A DNA stretch of 64,000 bases from an uncultured Clostridium sp. (GCA_945871955.1 CAMBXR010000004.1:1-64000); one strand, 5' to 3'. Positions 36,063-44,985 are shown, counted from the first letter of the stretch. A program made the numbers and translations. Notes: generated from the letters alone by a model not told the origin.

Positions 36063-36080
36063 AAATGACATATGTCATTT
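36063..36080. promoter_or_regulatory. perfect 18-bp palindrome, candidate operator
   Basis: AAATGACATATGTCATTT lies 57 bases before the HD hydrolase start codon and 14 bases after the MATE stop. No T-run follows it, so it is more like a protein-binding site than a terminator. The binding protein is unknown. Confidence 0.5.
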
Positions 36081-36137
36081 GAATTAATAATAAGACTATG
36101 ATAAATTTTAATTAACATATATATTAGGAGAGCAGAC

Positions 36138-36716
36138 ATGAATAATATTAATCAAGTAATAGAGTTTATAAAAGAAATAGAGGGGTTAAAATCAGTAACG
36201 AGAACTGCGTGGACGAAAACTGGTCGTAGAGAATCTACAGCAGAACACTCTTGGAGACTGGCAATGTTGTTAATGGTCTTAGAAGAGGACTTTAAAGATA
36301 TTGATATTAATAAAGCTATAAAAATGAGTTTAGTTCATGATTTAGGAGAGCTTTATGATGGAGATATATCAGCTAAATTACAAACTGAAAATGATAAAAA
36401 GGCTGATATGGAAGAAAGAGCCATGACAAGAATGTTAACAACATTACCAGATGGTATAAGTGAAAAAATTTATGATTTATGGAAAGAATACAATGAGTGT
36501 TGTACAAAAGAGGCTAAATTAGTAAAAGCCATGGATAAATTAGAAACTATAGTTCAACATAATCAAGGAGATAATCCTGATGATTTTGATTATGAATTTA
36601 ATCTTCAATATGGGAAGAAATTTTTCCAAGATGATGAAATATTAAAATATATGAGAAATATAATAGATAAAGATACAAAACTTAGTATAAGTACAAAAAC
36701 TGAAAATATACAATAA
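36138..36716 (+). CDS. HD-domain phosphohydrolase (YfbR/5'-deoxynucleotidase-like)
   Basis: A 192-residue cytoplasmic enzyme with the metal-binding HD set: His37 in AEHSWR, His67-Asp68 in LVHDLGE and a downstream aspartate in KAMDKLE near residue 133. The pattern matches the YfbR/HDDC2 group that removes phosphate from deoxynucleoside monophosphates; exact substrate cannot be assigned. RBS TTAGGAG is present; it is a single-gene unit with its own terminator. Confidence 0.82.
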   Translation: MNNINQVIEFIKEIEGLKSVTRTAWTKTGRRESTAEHSWRLAMLLMVLEEDFKDIDINKAIKMSLVHDLGELYDGDISAKLQTENDKKADMEERAMTRMLTTLPDGISEKIYDLWKEYNECCTKEAKLVKAMDKLETIVQHNQGDNPDDFDYEFNLQYGKKFFQDDEILKYMRNIIDKDTKLSISTKTENIQ

Positions 36717-36723
36717 AAAGATT

Positions 36724-36757
36724 AAAAGTTGCAGGAAATGTCCTAGCAACTTTTTTA
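36724..36757. terminator. terminator between HD hydrolase and nitroreductase genes
   Basis: AAAAGTTGC/GCAACTTTT with AGGA/TCCT inner pairing and a T6 tail on the + strand; the A-run may serve the convergent gene. Confidence 0.9.
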
Positions 36758-36765
36758 ATATTCAT

Positions 36766-37587
36766 CTACATCCATGTTACATCTGCTTTTTTTCTTGGAA
36801 CTGTACGTTTATACTTCACATTTGGATAGCCTATAACTAAGCAACTTATAAGTTTTTTTCCATCTTTTATATTTAATAAATCTAGAATTTCTTTATTATC
36901 TTCTGCTGCTACTTGGAAAAATCCATTGAAATAAGTTCCAAGTCCAAGTGCATCAACCATTAATTCCATATTAGAAGATGCTAAACCACCATCAAGTGGA
37001 CTTTTAGCACTTACAATTATGGCTAAAGGAGCATTTAGAAATAATCTATCATAATTTTGTGGATCTTTTTTATGCTCAACATACATTCTAGTCCATAGGT
37101 TTGCATATCTTTCTAGATGTTTAATATTATCATTCATATTATCTAAGATATATTGACCTTTTTTATTTAAAATTTCATATGTTAGCTCTTTTATCTTAGG
37201 CAAATCTTTTGTAAGTACAGTAAATGAAACATCTTGGCTATTTGTTCCAGTTTGCGTAAAACGACCAGCTTCTATTATTTTTTCAATTTTTTCTTTTTCA
37301 ACTTCTTTATCTTTAAATCTTCTAACACTTCTTCTAAACTTTATAAAATTTAATAATCTATCTGGTGAAATTTCAAAATCTTCTTTGTTATATTCAATAA
37401 CTTCATTCATATCATAATCATCTGTTGAGACTGCTTTTACTGGACATATGGCTATACAGTGACCACATTTTATACAGGCTTCATTTTTTATATGAGCTTT
37501 TCCTTCCTTAAGATAAATATCATTTACTGGACAATCTTTTATACATTGTTCACATGCTATACATATTTCTCTATCTACTTTAAACAT
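36766..37587 (-). CDS. nitroreductase with N-terminal 2x[4Fe-4S] ferredoxin domain
   Basis: A 273-residue oxidoreductase. Residues 1-55 hold two CxxCxxCxxxCP clusters (CIACEQCIKDCP and CIKCGHCIAICP); residues about 75-270 are an FMN-binding nitroreductase fold (RRSVRRFKDKEVEKEKIEKI at its beginning). This fusion is common in clostridia and archaea; it lets a ferredoxin-like electron source reduce FMN. The physiological acceptor is unknown; nitroaromatics or quinone-like compounds are candidates. No operon partner. Confidence 0.9.
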   Translation of the reverse strand: MFKVDREICIACEQCIKDCPVNDIYLKEGKAHIKNEACIKCGHCIAICPVKAVSTDDYDMNEVIEYNKEDFEISPDRLLNFIKFRRSVRRFKDKEVEKEKIEKIIEAGRFTQTGTNSQDVSFTVLTKDLPKIKELTYEILNKKGQYILDNMNDNIKHLERYANLWTRMYVEHKKDPQNYDRLFLNAPLAIIVSAKSPLDGGLASSNMELMVDALGLGTYFNGFFQVAAEDNKEILDLLNIKDGKKLISCLVIGYPNVKYKRTVPRKKADVTWM

Positions 37588-37675
37588 AACTTAATCCTTT
37601 CATTTTTATTATGTATTTATTTTTTCATATTATCATAATAATATTCCATATAGTATTATATATTTTTTTGCATAC

Positions 37676-37712
37676 AAAAGCCATCTCTATAATATAAGAG
37701 ATAGCTTTTTAA
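37676..37712 (-). terminator. terminator of the subtilisin gene
   Basis: Hairpin ATCTCT/AGAGAT flanked by AAAAGC and GCTTTTT, directly 3' of the minus-strand protease gene and ending in T-run on that strand. Confidence 0.8.
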
Positions 37713-37728
37713 ATTACATTTTAAATGT

Positions 37729-38691
37729 TTATTTAGTAACAGATTTAGGATTTATGAATAATAAACCATTTCCTTGAAGTGATCTTGAAATATCTAGTGT
37801 CTCTGTATTTTTAATTAACTGAGCATATAATTCAGCTTCTGTTAATCTTCTACCAAATTCTTTTGTTGACCATTCTATTAGTAAGGCAAGTGCTCCTGCA
37901 ACATGTGGCGTTGCCATACTCGTTCCTGATAATATAGTATAGGAATTATTTAAATATGTGGATAAGACATTTACTCCAGGAGCTAATAAATCTACTTCTT
38001 TATTTGAATCAGTAAATCTAGCTGCAGTTCTTTTATAATCTATAGCTCCTACACTTATTACTTCATTATATGCTCCAGGATATGAATATTCATCTGTAGT
38101 AGAATTATTGTCACCTTCATTTCCCGCTGCACACACAACTAGTATATTGTTATTTATAGCATTTACAATAGCTTGATGAAGTTGTGGTATATCTGAAGTA
38201 GTTCCCAGTGACATAGATATTATATCTACTTTTAAACTAACAGCATAGTTAATAGCATCTATAATTCCTTGTAATGTTCCTAAACCATTTTTATCTAAAG
38301 CTTTTAAAACTATTAATTTAGCATCAGGAGCTACTCCTATTATTCCTCCATTATTTTTAATTCCAGCAATTACTCCGCATACATGGGTTCCATGTCCATT
38401 ATAATCTTGATATATATTAATATTTTTATTATCATCAGAAGTGAAATTTCTTCCTCCAATTATATTATTTTTTAAATCTTTATGAGCTAAATCACATCCT
38501 GCATCAATTACTGCTATTTTCACATTTTTACCTGTAATATTTTTACTCCACATAAATGGGGCATTTATCATAGATACACCATCGGGTATACTATCTTCAT
38601 TATTTGTTGAAAGTCCACCTAATAGTTTAGTTGAACTTTTTTCATAAATAAAAGGTAGTTCTTTAACTATTATATTTTCTAAGTTTTTCAA
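37729..38691 (-). CDS. S8 subtilisin-family serine protease, intracellular type
   Basis: About 320 residues with the catalytic triad intact: Asp in AVIDAGCD (about residue 63), His in GHGTHVCG (about 100), oxyanion Asn in AAGN, and Ser in SGTSMATPH (about 258). There is no signal peptide and only a short N-terminal extension, like the intracellular serine proteases of Bacillus. The open frame extends to 38757, but TTG at 38691 follows GGTGGTGAA and gives the usual family N-terminus. An inverted repeat (38717-38743) lies in its leader. Likely role is cytoplasmic protein turnover in stationary phase or sporulation. Confidence 0.88.
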   Translation of the reverse strand: MKNLENIIVKELPFIYEKSSTKLLGGLSTNNEDSIPDGVSMINAPFMWSKNITGKNVKIAVIDAGCDLAHKDLKNNIIGGRNFTSDDNKNINIYQDYNGHGTHVCGVIAGIKNNGGIIGVAPDAKLIVLKALDKNGLGTLQGIIDAINYAVSLKVDIISMSLGTTSDIPQLHQAIVNAINNNILVVCAAGNEGDNNSTTDEYSYPGAYNEVISVGAIDYKRTAARFTDSNKEVDLLAPGVNVLSTYLNNSYTILSGTSMATPHVAGALALLIEWSTKEFGRRLTEAELYAQLIKNTETLDISRSLQGNGLLFINPKSVTK

Positions 38692-38716
38692 ACTTTTCAC
38701 CACCAAAATTAATTCA

Positions 38717-38743
38717 TTGTAGAAATTAGACATTTTTCTACAA
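38717..38743. promoter_or_regulatory. 9-bp inverted repeat upstream of the subtilisin gene
   Basis: TTGTAGAAA (38717-38725) and TTTCTACAA (38735-38743) are exact inverse complements with nine bases between. It lies 26 bases 5' of the chosen start, where a repressor site or a leader hairpin would act. Confidence 0.55.
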
Positions 38744-38850
38744 TAAATAATATTCAAAATAAAGTAAAAATGTGATTATTATGTTTTTATTAAACTATCT
38801 TGAAATATAGAAATTTATAATTAAGATAGTAAAAACTAAAGTAATAATTA

Positions 38851-38879
38851 TTGAAAAAAGAAATAAGTTCGTATACTAT
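38851..38879 (+). promoter_or_regulatory. promoter of the cbiMNQO riboswitch transcript
   Basis: TTGAAA at 38851-38856, a 17-base spacer and TACTAT at 38874-38879, about 30 bases upstream of the aptamer. Confidence 0.75.
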
Positions 38880-38909
38880 TAAATTATAAGTAAAATAACT
38901 ATATTTTAG

Positions 38910-39092
38910 GTTTTTATAAATTAAAAGGGAAAGAGGTGAAAATCCTCTACAGCCCCCGTTACTGTAATGTGGACGAAACTCAATAATACCACTGTGAATT
39001 ATATTTTCATGGGAAGGTGAGGATTAGGATGAAACTAAGTCAGGAGACCTGCCTAAGATATCAAAGTAGTTTCTTCGGGGTGAAGGAAATAT
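38910..39092 (+). ncRNA. cobalamin riboswitch 2 (upstream of cbiMNQO)
   Basis: B12 box AGTCAGGAGACCTGCC at 39038-39053; GGGAAAGAGGTGAAAA (38927-38942), GCCCCCGTTACTGT (38952-38965) and GGGAAGG (39011-39017) are the other core segments. CCCCG of the upstream loop can pair with CGGGG (39076-39080) in the hairpin after the B12 box, the L5-L13 kissing interaction. It controls cobalt uptake, a standard B12 riboswitch target. Confidence 0.96.
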
Positions 39093-39132
39093 CTTATTAA
39101 AAGACATTTTTATGTTGAAGATTAGAAGATAT

Positions 39133-39160
39133 AAGCCTCTCTCTTTGAGTAGGCTTTTTT
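39133..39160 (+). terminator. expression platform terminator of riboswitch 2
   Basis: AAGCCTCTC pairs with GAG-T-AGGCTT around a short loop and ends in T6. Cobalamin binding should favour this stem. Confidence 0.85.
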
Positions 39161-39274
39161 AATTGTAATGAATTTATATGTCTTCAAATTTTTAACTTAT
39201 AGCCAATTTTAATATTAATTACATCAAATAAGATATATGCCCTAAATAATAATAAAAAGGGAGATGTATGTAGT

Positions 39275-39991
39275 ATGAAAAAAAGTAATGTAAAGTGGTC
39301 ATTATTAGCAACATTTATGTTAATTATGACACCAGTATTATCAAATGCAATGCATGTAATGGAAGGGTTTTTGCCTGTTAATTGGGCAATAACTTGGTGG
39401 ATAATATTTATTCCTTTCTTTGTAGTTGGTTTAAAGAGTATTACAAAAATAGTAAAAGAACAGCCAAAGAAAAAGTTATTATTAGCTCTATGTGGAGCCT
39501 TCGTCTTTGTATTATCAGCTCTTAAAATTCCGTCAGTTACAGGAAGCTGTTCACATCCAACTGGTGTAGGTCTAGCAGCCATATTATTTGGACCAAGTGT
39601 AACAGTTGTACTAGGAACTATAGTCTTATTATTTCAAGCTCTATTATTAGCTCATGGAGGAATAACTACTCTTGGAGCAAATTCATTTTCAATGGCCATT
39701 GTAGGTCCACTTGTATCATTTGGACTTTGGAAATTATTTAAAGATAAAATAGATAAAAAAGTAGTAGTATTTTTAGCAGCAGCCTTGGGAGATTTAGCAA
39801 CATATACAATAACGTCTATACAACTGGGTCTTGCCTTTCCTGATCCATCAGGAGGAATTATAGCATCAATAATAAAATTCTTAGGAATATTCTTCATTAC
39901 TCAAGTACCTATTGCAATAGCAGAAGGGTTACTTACAGTTATAATTTATAACTTTATTAGTGAAAATGAAGAAAGAGAGGTGTTAGCATAA
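39275..39991 (+). CDS. cbiM: cobalt ECF-type importer, substrate-binding membrane component CbiM
   Basis: A 238-residue membrane protein. A cleavable signal-like N-terminus leads to [10 protein letters not shown] near residue 25, the Met-His N-terminal cobalt site of mature CbiM. Downstream motifs [17 protein letters not shown] and [17 protein letters not shown] are characteristic. Together with CbiN, CbiQ and CbiO it imports Co2+ for corrin synthesis. It is controlled by riboswitch 2 and overlaps cbiN by one base. Confidence 0.96.
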   Translation: MKKSNVKWSLLATFMLIMTPVLSNAMHVMEGFLPVNWAITWWIIFIPFFVVGLKSITKIVKEQPKKKLLLALCGAFVFVLSALKIPSVTGSCSHPTGVGLAAILFGPSVTVVLGTIVLLFQALLLAHGGITTLGANSFSMAIVGPLVSFGLWKLFKDKIDKKVVVFLAAALGDLATYTITSIQLGLAFPDPSGGIIASIIKFLGIFFITQVPIAIAEGLLTVIIYNFISENEEREVLA

Positions 39992-40317
39992 TGCAAAATT
40001 CACCTGCTAAAAAATCAAGTAGTTCAAAACTAACAATTATTTTACTTTTATTAGTTTTAGCTATAGTTGTAGTGCCACAAATTATTCAAAAAGGAGCAGA
40101 ATTTGGAGGAGCGGATGGTGAAGCAGAAACTGCAATAACTGAAATTAATCCAGATTATGAACCATGGTTTAGTAGTTTATTTGAACCTGCCAGTGGTGAA
40201 ATAGAAAGTTTATTATTTGCATCTCAAGCAGCACTAGGAGCAGGAATAGTAGGTTACTATATAGGAACTACTAGAACTAAGAAAAAAATGAGAGATGAAA
40301 AATATGATAATAGATGA
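39991..40317 (+). CDS. cbiN: cobalt importer auxiliary component CbiN
   Basis: A 108-residue protein with two membrane helices (residues about 12-32 and 75-96) and an extracytoplasmic segment ending in DYEPWFSSLFEPASGEIESLLFA, the CbiN signature. It is needed with CbiM for cobalt transport. Its start ATG overlaps the cbiM stop and its 3' end overlaps cbiQ. Confidence 0.93.
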   Translation: MQNSPAKKSSSSKLTIILLLLVLAIVVVPQIIQKGAEFGGADGEAETAITEINPDYEPWFSSLFEPASGEIESLLFASQAALGAGIVGYYIGTTRTKKKMRDEKYDNR

Positions 40318-40993
40318 TTATGCTTATAAAAATAAGTTATCAAAGGTAAATCCAAATATAAAATTTGCTATAGGAATGTTTTTACTATTTTTATCTTTAA
40401 TTAATCCTTATAACTATATATCTATATTCATAATATGTGTAATGAGTTTTGTAATAGTAGTAATTGCTAAAATAGAGTTAAAAGATTATGTTCATTTTAT
40501 AAAAATACCATTAGCATTTTTAATTATTAGTATAATCATGATACTTATTACTTTCTCACAAAATAAGGAATCTTTATTATATAGCATAAAAATAGGAAGT
40601 TTATATATAGGTGTTTCAAATGAGTCCATAAGCTCAGCTACTCATTTATTTTTTAGGGCATTGTCATGCTTAACTTGTATTTATTTTGTCATGCTTACAA
40701 CATCTTTTAACCAGTTAATATTCGTATTTAAAAAGTTACACTTACCAGATGTTGTTTTAGAAATTTCCATGCTTATGTATAGGTTTATATTTATATTTGT
40801 AGAAGAAGTATCTGATATTAGAAAATCACAAGAACTTAGATTTGGATATATTAATTTAAAAAATGGATATAACTCCTTTGGATTATTAGTAAATATGTTA
40901 TTCAAAAGAATGATGATTAGATATGATGAAATGAGTATAGCTTTAGATATGAAGCTTTACGATGGCACATTTTATATTGTAGAGGAAGATTAA
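40295..40993 (+). CDS. cbiQ: cobalt importer transmembrane (T) component CbiQ
   Basis: A 232-residue ECF transporter T protein with about five helices. The N-terminal KLSKVNPNIKF segment and the coupling motifs with Ser/Arg in QELRFGYIN and the following MLFKRMM-type helix contact the ATPase CbiO. Start at 40295 or the ATG at 40304, both inside cbiN. It transmits ATP hydrolysis by CbiO to the CbiMN pore. Confidence 0.9.
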   Translation: MKNMIIDDYAYKNKLSKVNPNIKFAIGMFLLFLSLINPYNYISIFIICVMSFVIVVIAKIELKDYVHFIKIPLAFLIISIIMILITFSQNKESLLYSIKIGSLYIGVSNESISSATHLFFRALSCLTCIYFVMLTTSFNQLIFVFKKLHLPDVVLEISMLMYRFIFIFVEEVSDIRKSQELRFGYINLKNGYNSFGLLVNMLFKRMMIRYDEMSIALDMKLYDGTFYIVEED

Positions 40994-40994
40994 A

Positions 40995-41825
40995 ATGTTT
41001 AGGATAAATAATTTAACATATAAATATGATAAAAAGGTAAAAGCTTTGGATAATATAACTATGGATTTTGAAAAAGGTGATATTATAGGGATAATTGGCT
41101 CTAATGGATCGGGAAAATCCACATTATTTAATAATTTAATGGGGATATTGAAACCTACTGAGGGTGAAATACTATACAAAAACAATAAACTTAAATACGA
41201 CAAGAGAAGTTTATATAATTTAAGAAAAGAAGTTGGTATAGTTTTTCAAGATCCAGAAAAACAAATTTTCTATTCCATGGTATACGATGACTTAGCTTTT
41301 GCACTTAGAAATATTGGTATGGATGAAAAAAGTATAAAAATAAGAATAGATAAAGCTTTAGAGGCAGTTAATGGTAAAGAATTTATAGATAGGCCAGTAC
41401 ATAGTTTAAGTTTTGGTCAGAAAAAAAGGGTGGCAATTGCATCAGTAATAGCTATGAACAATGAGTTAATCTTACTGGATGAACCAACAGCAGGCTTGGA
41501 TCCAGAAAGTACAAAAGCCATAGTAGAAATAATTAAATCAGTGCACAAAAAAGGAAAGAAAATAGTAATTACCAGTCATGATATGAATCTGATTTATGAT
41601 ATATGTGATTATATATATGTGTTGAATAGAGGGAAAATAATTAGTGAAGGTAATGTAGAAGAAGTATTTATAGAAGAAGATAAGATTGAAGAAGCAGGAT
41701 TAGAACTTCCATGGCTTGTAAAACTTAATAAAAATATGAATCTACCTTTGTTTAGAAAGGAAGAAGATTTATATGATTATTGGAGTGAAAATTTTGGAGA
41801 TAATCTAAAAATCATAACAAAATAA
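40995..41825 (+). CDS. cbiO: cobalt importer ATPase CbiO
   Basis: A 276-residue ECF ATPase: Walker A GSNGSGKST (about residues 36-44), Q-loop VFQDPEKQIF, signature LSFGQKKR (about 139), Walker B LILLDEPTAGLDP and the switch His in TSHD. It ends the cbiMNQO set; 150 bases follow before hemA with a GC-rich structured element and no clear terminator, so read-through into hemA is possible. Confidence 0.95.
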   Translation: MFRINNLTYKYDKKVKALDNITMDFEKGDIIGIIGSNGSGKSTLFNNLMGILKPTEGEILYKNNKLKYDKRSLYNLRKEVGIVFQDPEKQIFYSMVYDDLAFALRNIGMDEKSIKIRIDKALEAVNGKEFIDRPVHSLSFGQKKRVAIASVIAMNNELILLDEPTAGLDPESTKAIVEIIKSVHKKGKKIVITSHDMNLIYDICDYIYVLNRGKIISEGNVEEVFIEEDKIEEAGLELPWLVKLNKNMNLPLFRKEEDLYDYWSENFGDNLKIITK

Positions 41826-41859
41826 AAAGACCATATATAATTTATAACTACTTAAATGA

Positions 41860-41930
41860 ATAATGGGCGAAGCAGTTGGCCACATGAAATGATTGGCCCA
41901 CACGTTACTCAAAGTGTAGTGCCCACACAG
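41860..41930. repeat. GC-rich structured element between cbiO and hemA
   Basis: TGGGC (41864-41868) pairs with GCCCA (41921-41925), enclosing GGCCA/TGGCC (41878-41882 with 41894-41898) and ACAC/GTGT (41900-41903 with 41914-41917), a possible three-way junction. Its GC content is about twice that of the neighbourhood. No coding frame. A mobile repeat copy or a small structured RNA are the options. Confidence 0.5.
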
Positions 41931-41979
41931 TTGTTTAAGCTAAGGGAATTTTTTTATTTGAAAAATATGGAGGAAAGAA

Positions 41980-43221
41980 ATGAATATTGCAGTTATAGGT
42001 ATTAATCATAACTTATCACCTATTAGTATAAGAGAGAGAGTATCTTTTACAGATACTAAAAAAATAGAAGCAATTAATATACTTTTAGATAAAGATATAG
42101 ATGAGATCGTAATACTATCAACTTGTAATAGAAGTGAAATTTATATTAGTTGTGAAGATGTTGAAAAAGGTATAGAAGTTGTGAAAGCTTTTTATGAAGA
42201 ATTCTTTGAATTAGGAGAAGTTAGAAATTATTTATTTAGTAAAAAAAATAAAGAAGTTATTGAACATTTATTTAATGTAGCTTCTGGACTTGACTCTGTA
42301 GTTTTGGGAGAAGACCAAATTTTAGGTCAGGTGAAAGATGCTCATGAATTTTCTATGAAATTAGGAGCGACAAAGAAGCTATTTAATCGGCTTTTTAGAG
42401 ATGCAATTACAACAGCTAAAGAAGTAAAAACTATAACTAAAATTTCACAGCAGTCCTTATCCATAAGTTATATAGGAATAAAGCTTTTAAAAGAAAAGAT
42501 GGTAAGTTTAAAAGATAAGAATGTACTAATAATAGGTTTAGGCAAAATGAATCTACTAACAATTAAATATTTACAAGAAGAAAATGTGGGAACTATTTAT
42601 ATTTCAAATAGAAGCATAGAAAAATTTAAAGAAATCCAAAGTATATATGACAATATAGAATACGTTGATTATAAAGATAGATATAATTTTTTAAAAGATA
42701 ATAAAATAGACATAGTAATTAGCGCCACTTCATCACCTCACCTAGTTATAAGAAAAGAAGATATGCCAAGTATAAAAAATAAAATTTATTTTATGGATTT
42801 AGCACTACCTAGAGATATTGACTATAATATAAAAAAATTAGATTATGCAGAGGTTTACTGTATTGATGATTTAAAGTATATTCAACATAAAAATGATGAG
42901 ACAAGAGTTCAGTTATCAAAGGAAGCTTATAAAATAATAAATGATAAAATAGATGAATTTATACTCTGGGAGGATATTTCAACTATAGACCCGACTATTC
43001 AATCACTAAATCAGAAATGTAATGAGATAAAAGAAGACACTTTGGATTATATTTCAAGAAAAATTAACTTAAACCAAAGAGATAAAAAAATAATAGATAA
43101 AATGATGACATCAGCCTTAAAAAGAGTGATTAGAGAACCAATTATTAATTTAAAACAGGTAAAAAATAAAGGGAAAAGAGAAGAATATATAAAAATTATA
43201 GAAGAACTATTTGATATTTAG
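41980..43221 (+). CDS. hemA: glutamyl-tRNA reductase
   Basis: A 413-residue NADPH enzyme that reduces glutamyl-tRNA(Glu) to glutamate-1-semialdehyde, the entry to tetrapyrroles by the C5 route. Catalytic Cys49 lies in LSTCNRSEIY; GVASGLDSVVLGEDQILGQ-like sequence follows near residue 105; the Rossmann domain starts near residue 183 (VLIIGLGKMN), and a C-terminal dimerisation helix region ends the protein. RBS GGAGGAAAG. It lies ten bases before hemL. Confidence 0.96.
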   Translation: MNIAVIGINHNLSPISIRERVSFTDTKKIEAINILLDKDIDEIVILSTCNRSEIYISCEDVEKGIEVVKAFYEEFFELGEVRNYLFSKKNKEVIEHLFNVASGLDSVVLGEDQILGQVKDAHEFSMKLGATKKLFNRLFRDAITTAKEVKTITKISQQSLSISYIGIKLLKEKMVSLKDKNVLIIGLGKMNLLTIKYLQEENVGTIYISNRSIEKFKEIQSIYDNIEYVDYKDRYNFLKDNKIDIVISATSSPHLVIRKEDMPSIKNKIYFMDLALPRDIDYNIKKLDYAEVYCIDDLKYIQHKNDETRVQLSKEAYKIINDKIDEFILWEDISTIDPTIQSLNQKCNEIKEDTLDYISRKINLNQRDKKIIDKMMTSALKRVIREPIINLKQVKNKGKREEYIKIIEELFDI

Positions 43222-43230
43222 GGGGAAAAT

Positions 43231-44526
43231 ATGAATCATACAAAATCTGAAGAATTATATAAAGAAGCTGTTAAATATATTCCAGGAGGAGTAAATAGCC
43301 CTGTAAGATCTTTTAATTCTGTGGGAATCAGTCCAGTTTTTGCAAAAAAAGCTCAAGGAAGTAAAATTACAGACGTGGATGGAAATGAATATATCGATTA
43401 TATATGCTCATGGGGTCCATTGATGTTAGGTCATAGCAATAAAGAAGTATCTAAGGGTATAGAAGAAATAATTAATAATGGGATTAGTTTTGGCTTGGCA
43501 ACAGAGATTGAAGTTGAAATGGCAAAAATGATAGTAGATGCTTATCCAGCAATAGATCAAATTCGTATGGTTAATTCAGGAACAGAAGCTACAATGAGTG
43601 CATTAAGGGTTGCAAGAGGATATACAAAAAGAAATAAAATAGTAAAATTTGAAGGATGTTATCATGGCCATTCAGACTCTTTATTAGTTAAATCAGGGTC
43701 TGGAACTATAACTTTTGGAGTGCCCACTAGTCCAGGAGTTCCAAATGATATAGTAAAAAATACCCTAGTTTGTAGATATAATGATATTGAAGATGTAAAA
43801 AGGGTGTTTAAAGAAGAGGGAGAAGATATAGCAGCAATAATTGTTGAAACTATAGGCGGAAATATGGGAGTTGTTCCAGGGAAACCAGAGTTTATTAAAT
43901 TTTTAAGACAAATATGTGATGAATATAAATCTGTTTTAATTTTTGATGAAGTTATTACAGGATTTAGATTGGCATATGACAGTTCCATTGGATACTTTAA
44001 TGTAAAACCAGATATGGTATGTTTTGGTAAAATTATAGGAGCAGGTATGCCAGTAGGAGCTTATGGAGGTAAAAAAGAAATTATGGAAGTAGTATCTCCA
44101 GTAGGGCCTGTATATCAAGCAGGTACTTTATCAGGAAATCCACTTGCTATGTATTTAGGAAAAAGAAATTTAGAGATTTTAAGAGATAATCCTAATATTT
44201 ATAAAGAATTAAATAAAAAGGGAGAAAAATTAGAGCAAGGAATTAAAGACAATCTAAAAAAATTGGGATTAAATTATACAGTTAATAGAGCTGGTTCTTT
44301 AGTTTGTTTATTCTTTACAGAGAGACCAGTAGAAAATTATGATGATGCAATAAAAAGTGATATAGAAAAATATAATGCTTATTTTAAAGAAATGTTAGAT
44401 AGAGGCATATTAATAGGACCAAGTCAATTTGAAGCCATGTTTTTATCTTATGCTCATAAGGATGAAGATATTGAATATACAATAAAATGTAATTATGAAG
44501 CTTTAAAAAAGTTGCATAATTTATAA
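43231..44526 (+). CDS. hemL: glutamate-1-semialdehyde 2,1-aminomutase
   Basis: A 431-residue PLP enzyme converting glutamate-1-semialdehyde to 5-aminolevulinate. Visible features: YIPGGVNSPVRSF at the start, MVNSGTEATMSALRVARG near residue 115, DEVITGFR near residue 240 and the Schiff-base lysine in CFGKIIGAGMPVGAYGG near residue 268. It pairs with hemA; the transcript is followed by a 160-base AT-rich gap and the next riboswitch. Confidence 0.96.
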   Translation: MNHTKSEELYKEAVKYIPGGVNSPVRSFNSVGISPVFAKKAQGSKITDVDGNEYIDYICSWGPLMLGHSNKEVSKGIEEIINNGISFGLATEIEVEMAKMIVDAYPAIDQIRMVNSGTEATMSALRVARGYTKRNKIVKFEGCYHGHSDSLLVKSGSGTITFGVPTSPGVPNDIVKNTLVCRYNDIEDVKRVFKEEGEDIAAIIVETIGGNMGVVPGKPEFIKFLRQICDEYKSVLIFDEVITGFRLAYDSSIGYFNVKPDMVCFGKIIGAGMPVGAYGGKKEIMEVVSPVGPVYQAGTLSGNPLAMYLGKRNLEILRDNPNIYKELNKKGEKLEQGIKDNLKKLGLNYTVNRAGSLVCLFFTERPVENYDDAIKSDIEKYNAYFKEMLDRGILIGPSQFEAMFLSYAHKDEDIEYTIKCNYEALKKLHNL

Positions 44527-44601
44527 AAATAATATAAAATTAGTGAAATTTTTGTGAAATTGTGATTAAATATAGATTATATATAAAAAATTTTCAATGT
44601 A

Positions 44602-44630
44602 TTTTGTGCAGAACAAAAATTAACTATAAT
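44602..44630 (+). promoter_or_regulatory. promoter of the main cobalamin operon
   Basis: TTTTGT at 44602-44607, a 17-base spacer and a perfect TATAAT at 44625-44630, about 55 bases before the aptamer. Confidence 0.65.
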
Positions 44631-44684
44631 TAACATATGAAGACTTTTTATAATAATTAAAACTAAAAATACATCAATATAGGT

Positions 44685-44870
44685 TTATTAAAATAATTAA
44701 AAGGGAAAAAGGTAAAAGCCTTTGCAGCCCCCGCTACTGTGAAACGGATGAAACTATTATTATGCCACTGTCTTAGATTAAAGATGGGAAGGAATAGGAG
44801 TAAGATGATGTTGAGCCAGGAGACCTGCCTAAATTGATTATACGAAAAGTCTCGGGGTGAAGATTTTATT
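44685..44870 (+). ncRNA. cobalamin riboswitch 3 (upstream of the cbi operon)
   Basis: B12 box AGCCAGGAGACCTGCC at 44814-44829; GGGAAAAAGGT (44703-44713), GCAGCCCCCGCTACTGT (44724-44740) and GGGAAGG (44786-44792) form the core. CCCCG in the upstream loop pairs with CGGGG (44853-44857) in the hairpin behind the B12 box. It should shut off the 18-kb biosynthetic operon when adenosylcobalamin is abundant. Confidence 0.96.
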
Positions 44871-44891
44871 TATATTTAAGATGATATAGAG

Positions 44892-44921
44892 AAATCCCAG
44901 TCTTTTCGGCTGGGATTTTTT
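44892..44921 (+). terminator. expression platform terminator of riboswitch 3
   Basis: AAATCCCAG pairs with CTGGGATTT around a short loop and runs into T6, immediately before cbiP. Confidence 0.9.
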
Positions 44922-44985
44922 GGTAAAAATATTTTATCCACGGATATATAGTTTATAACATGAATTTTAAGAGAGGATTAATATT

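Noticed and set aside
44527..44690. Possible small gene between hemL and riboswitch 3
   Set aside because: Only very short frames without ribosome binding sites; a promoter explains the region.
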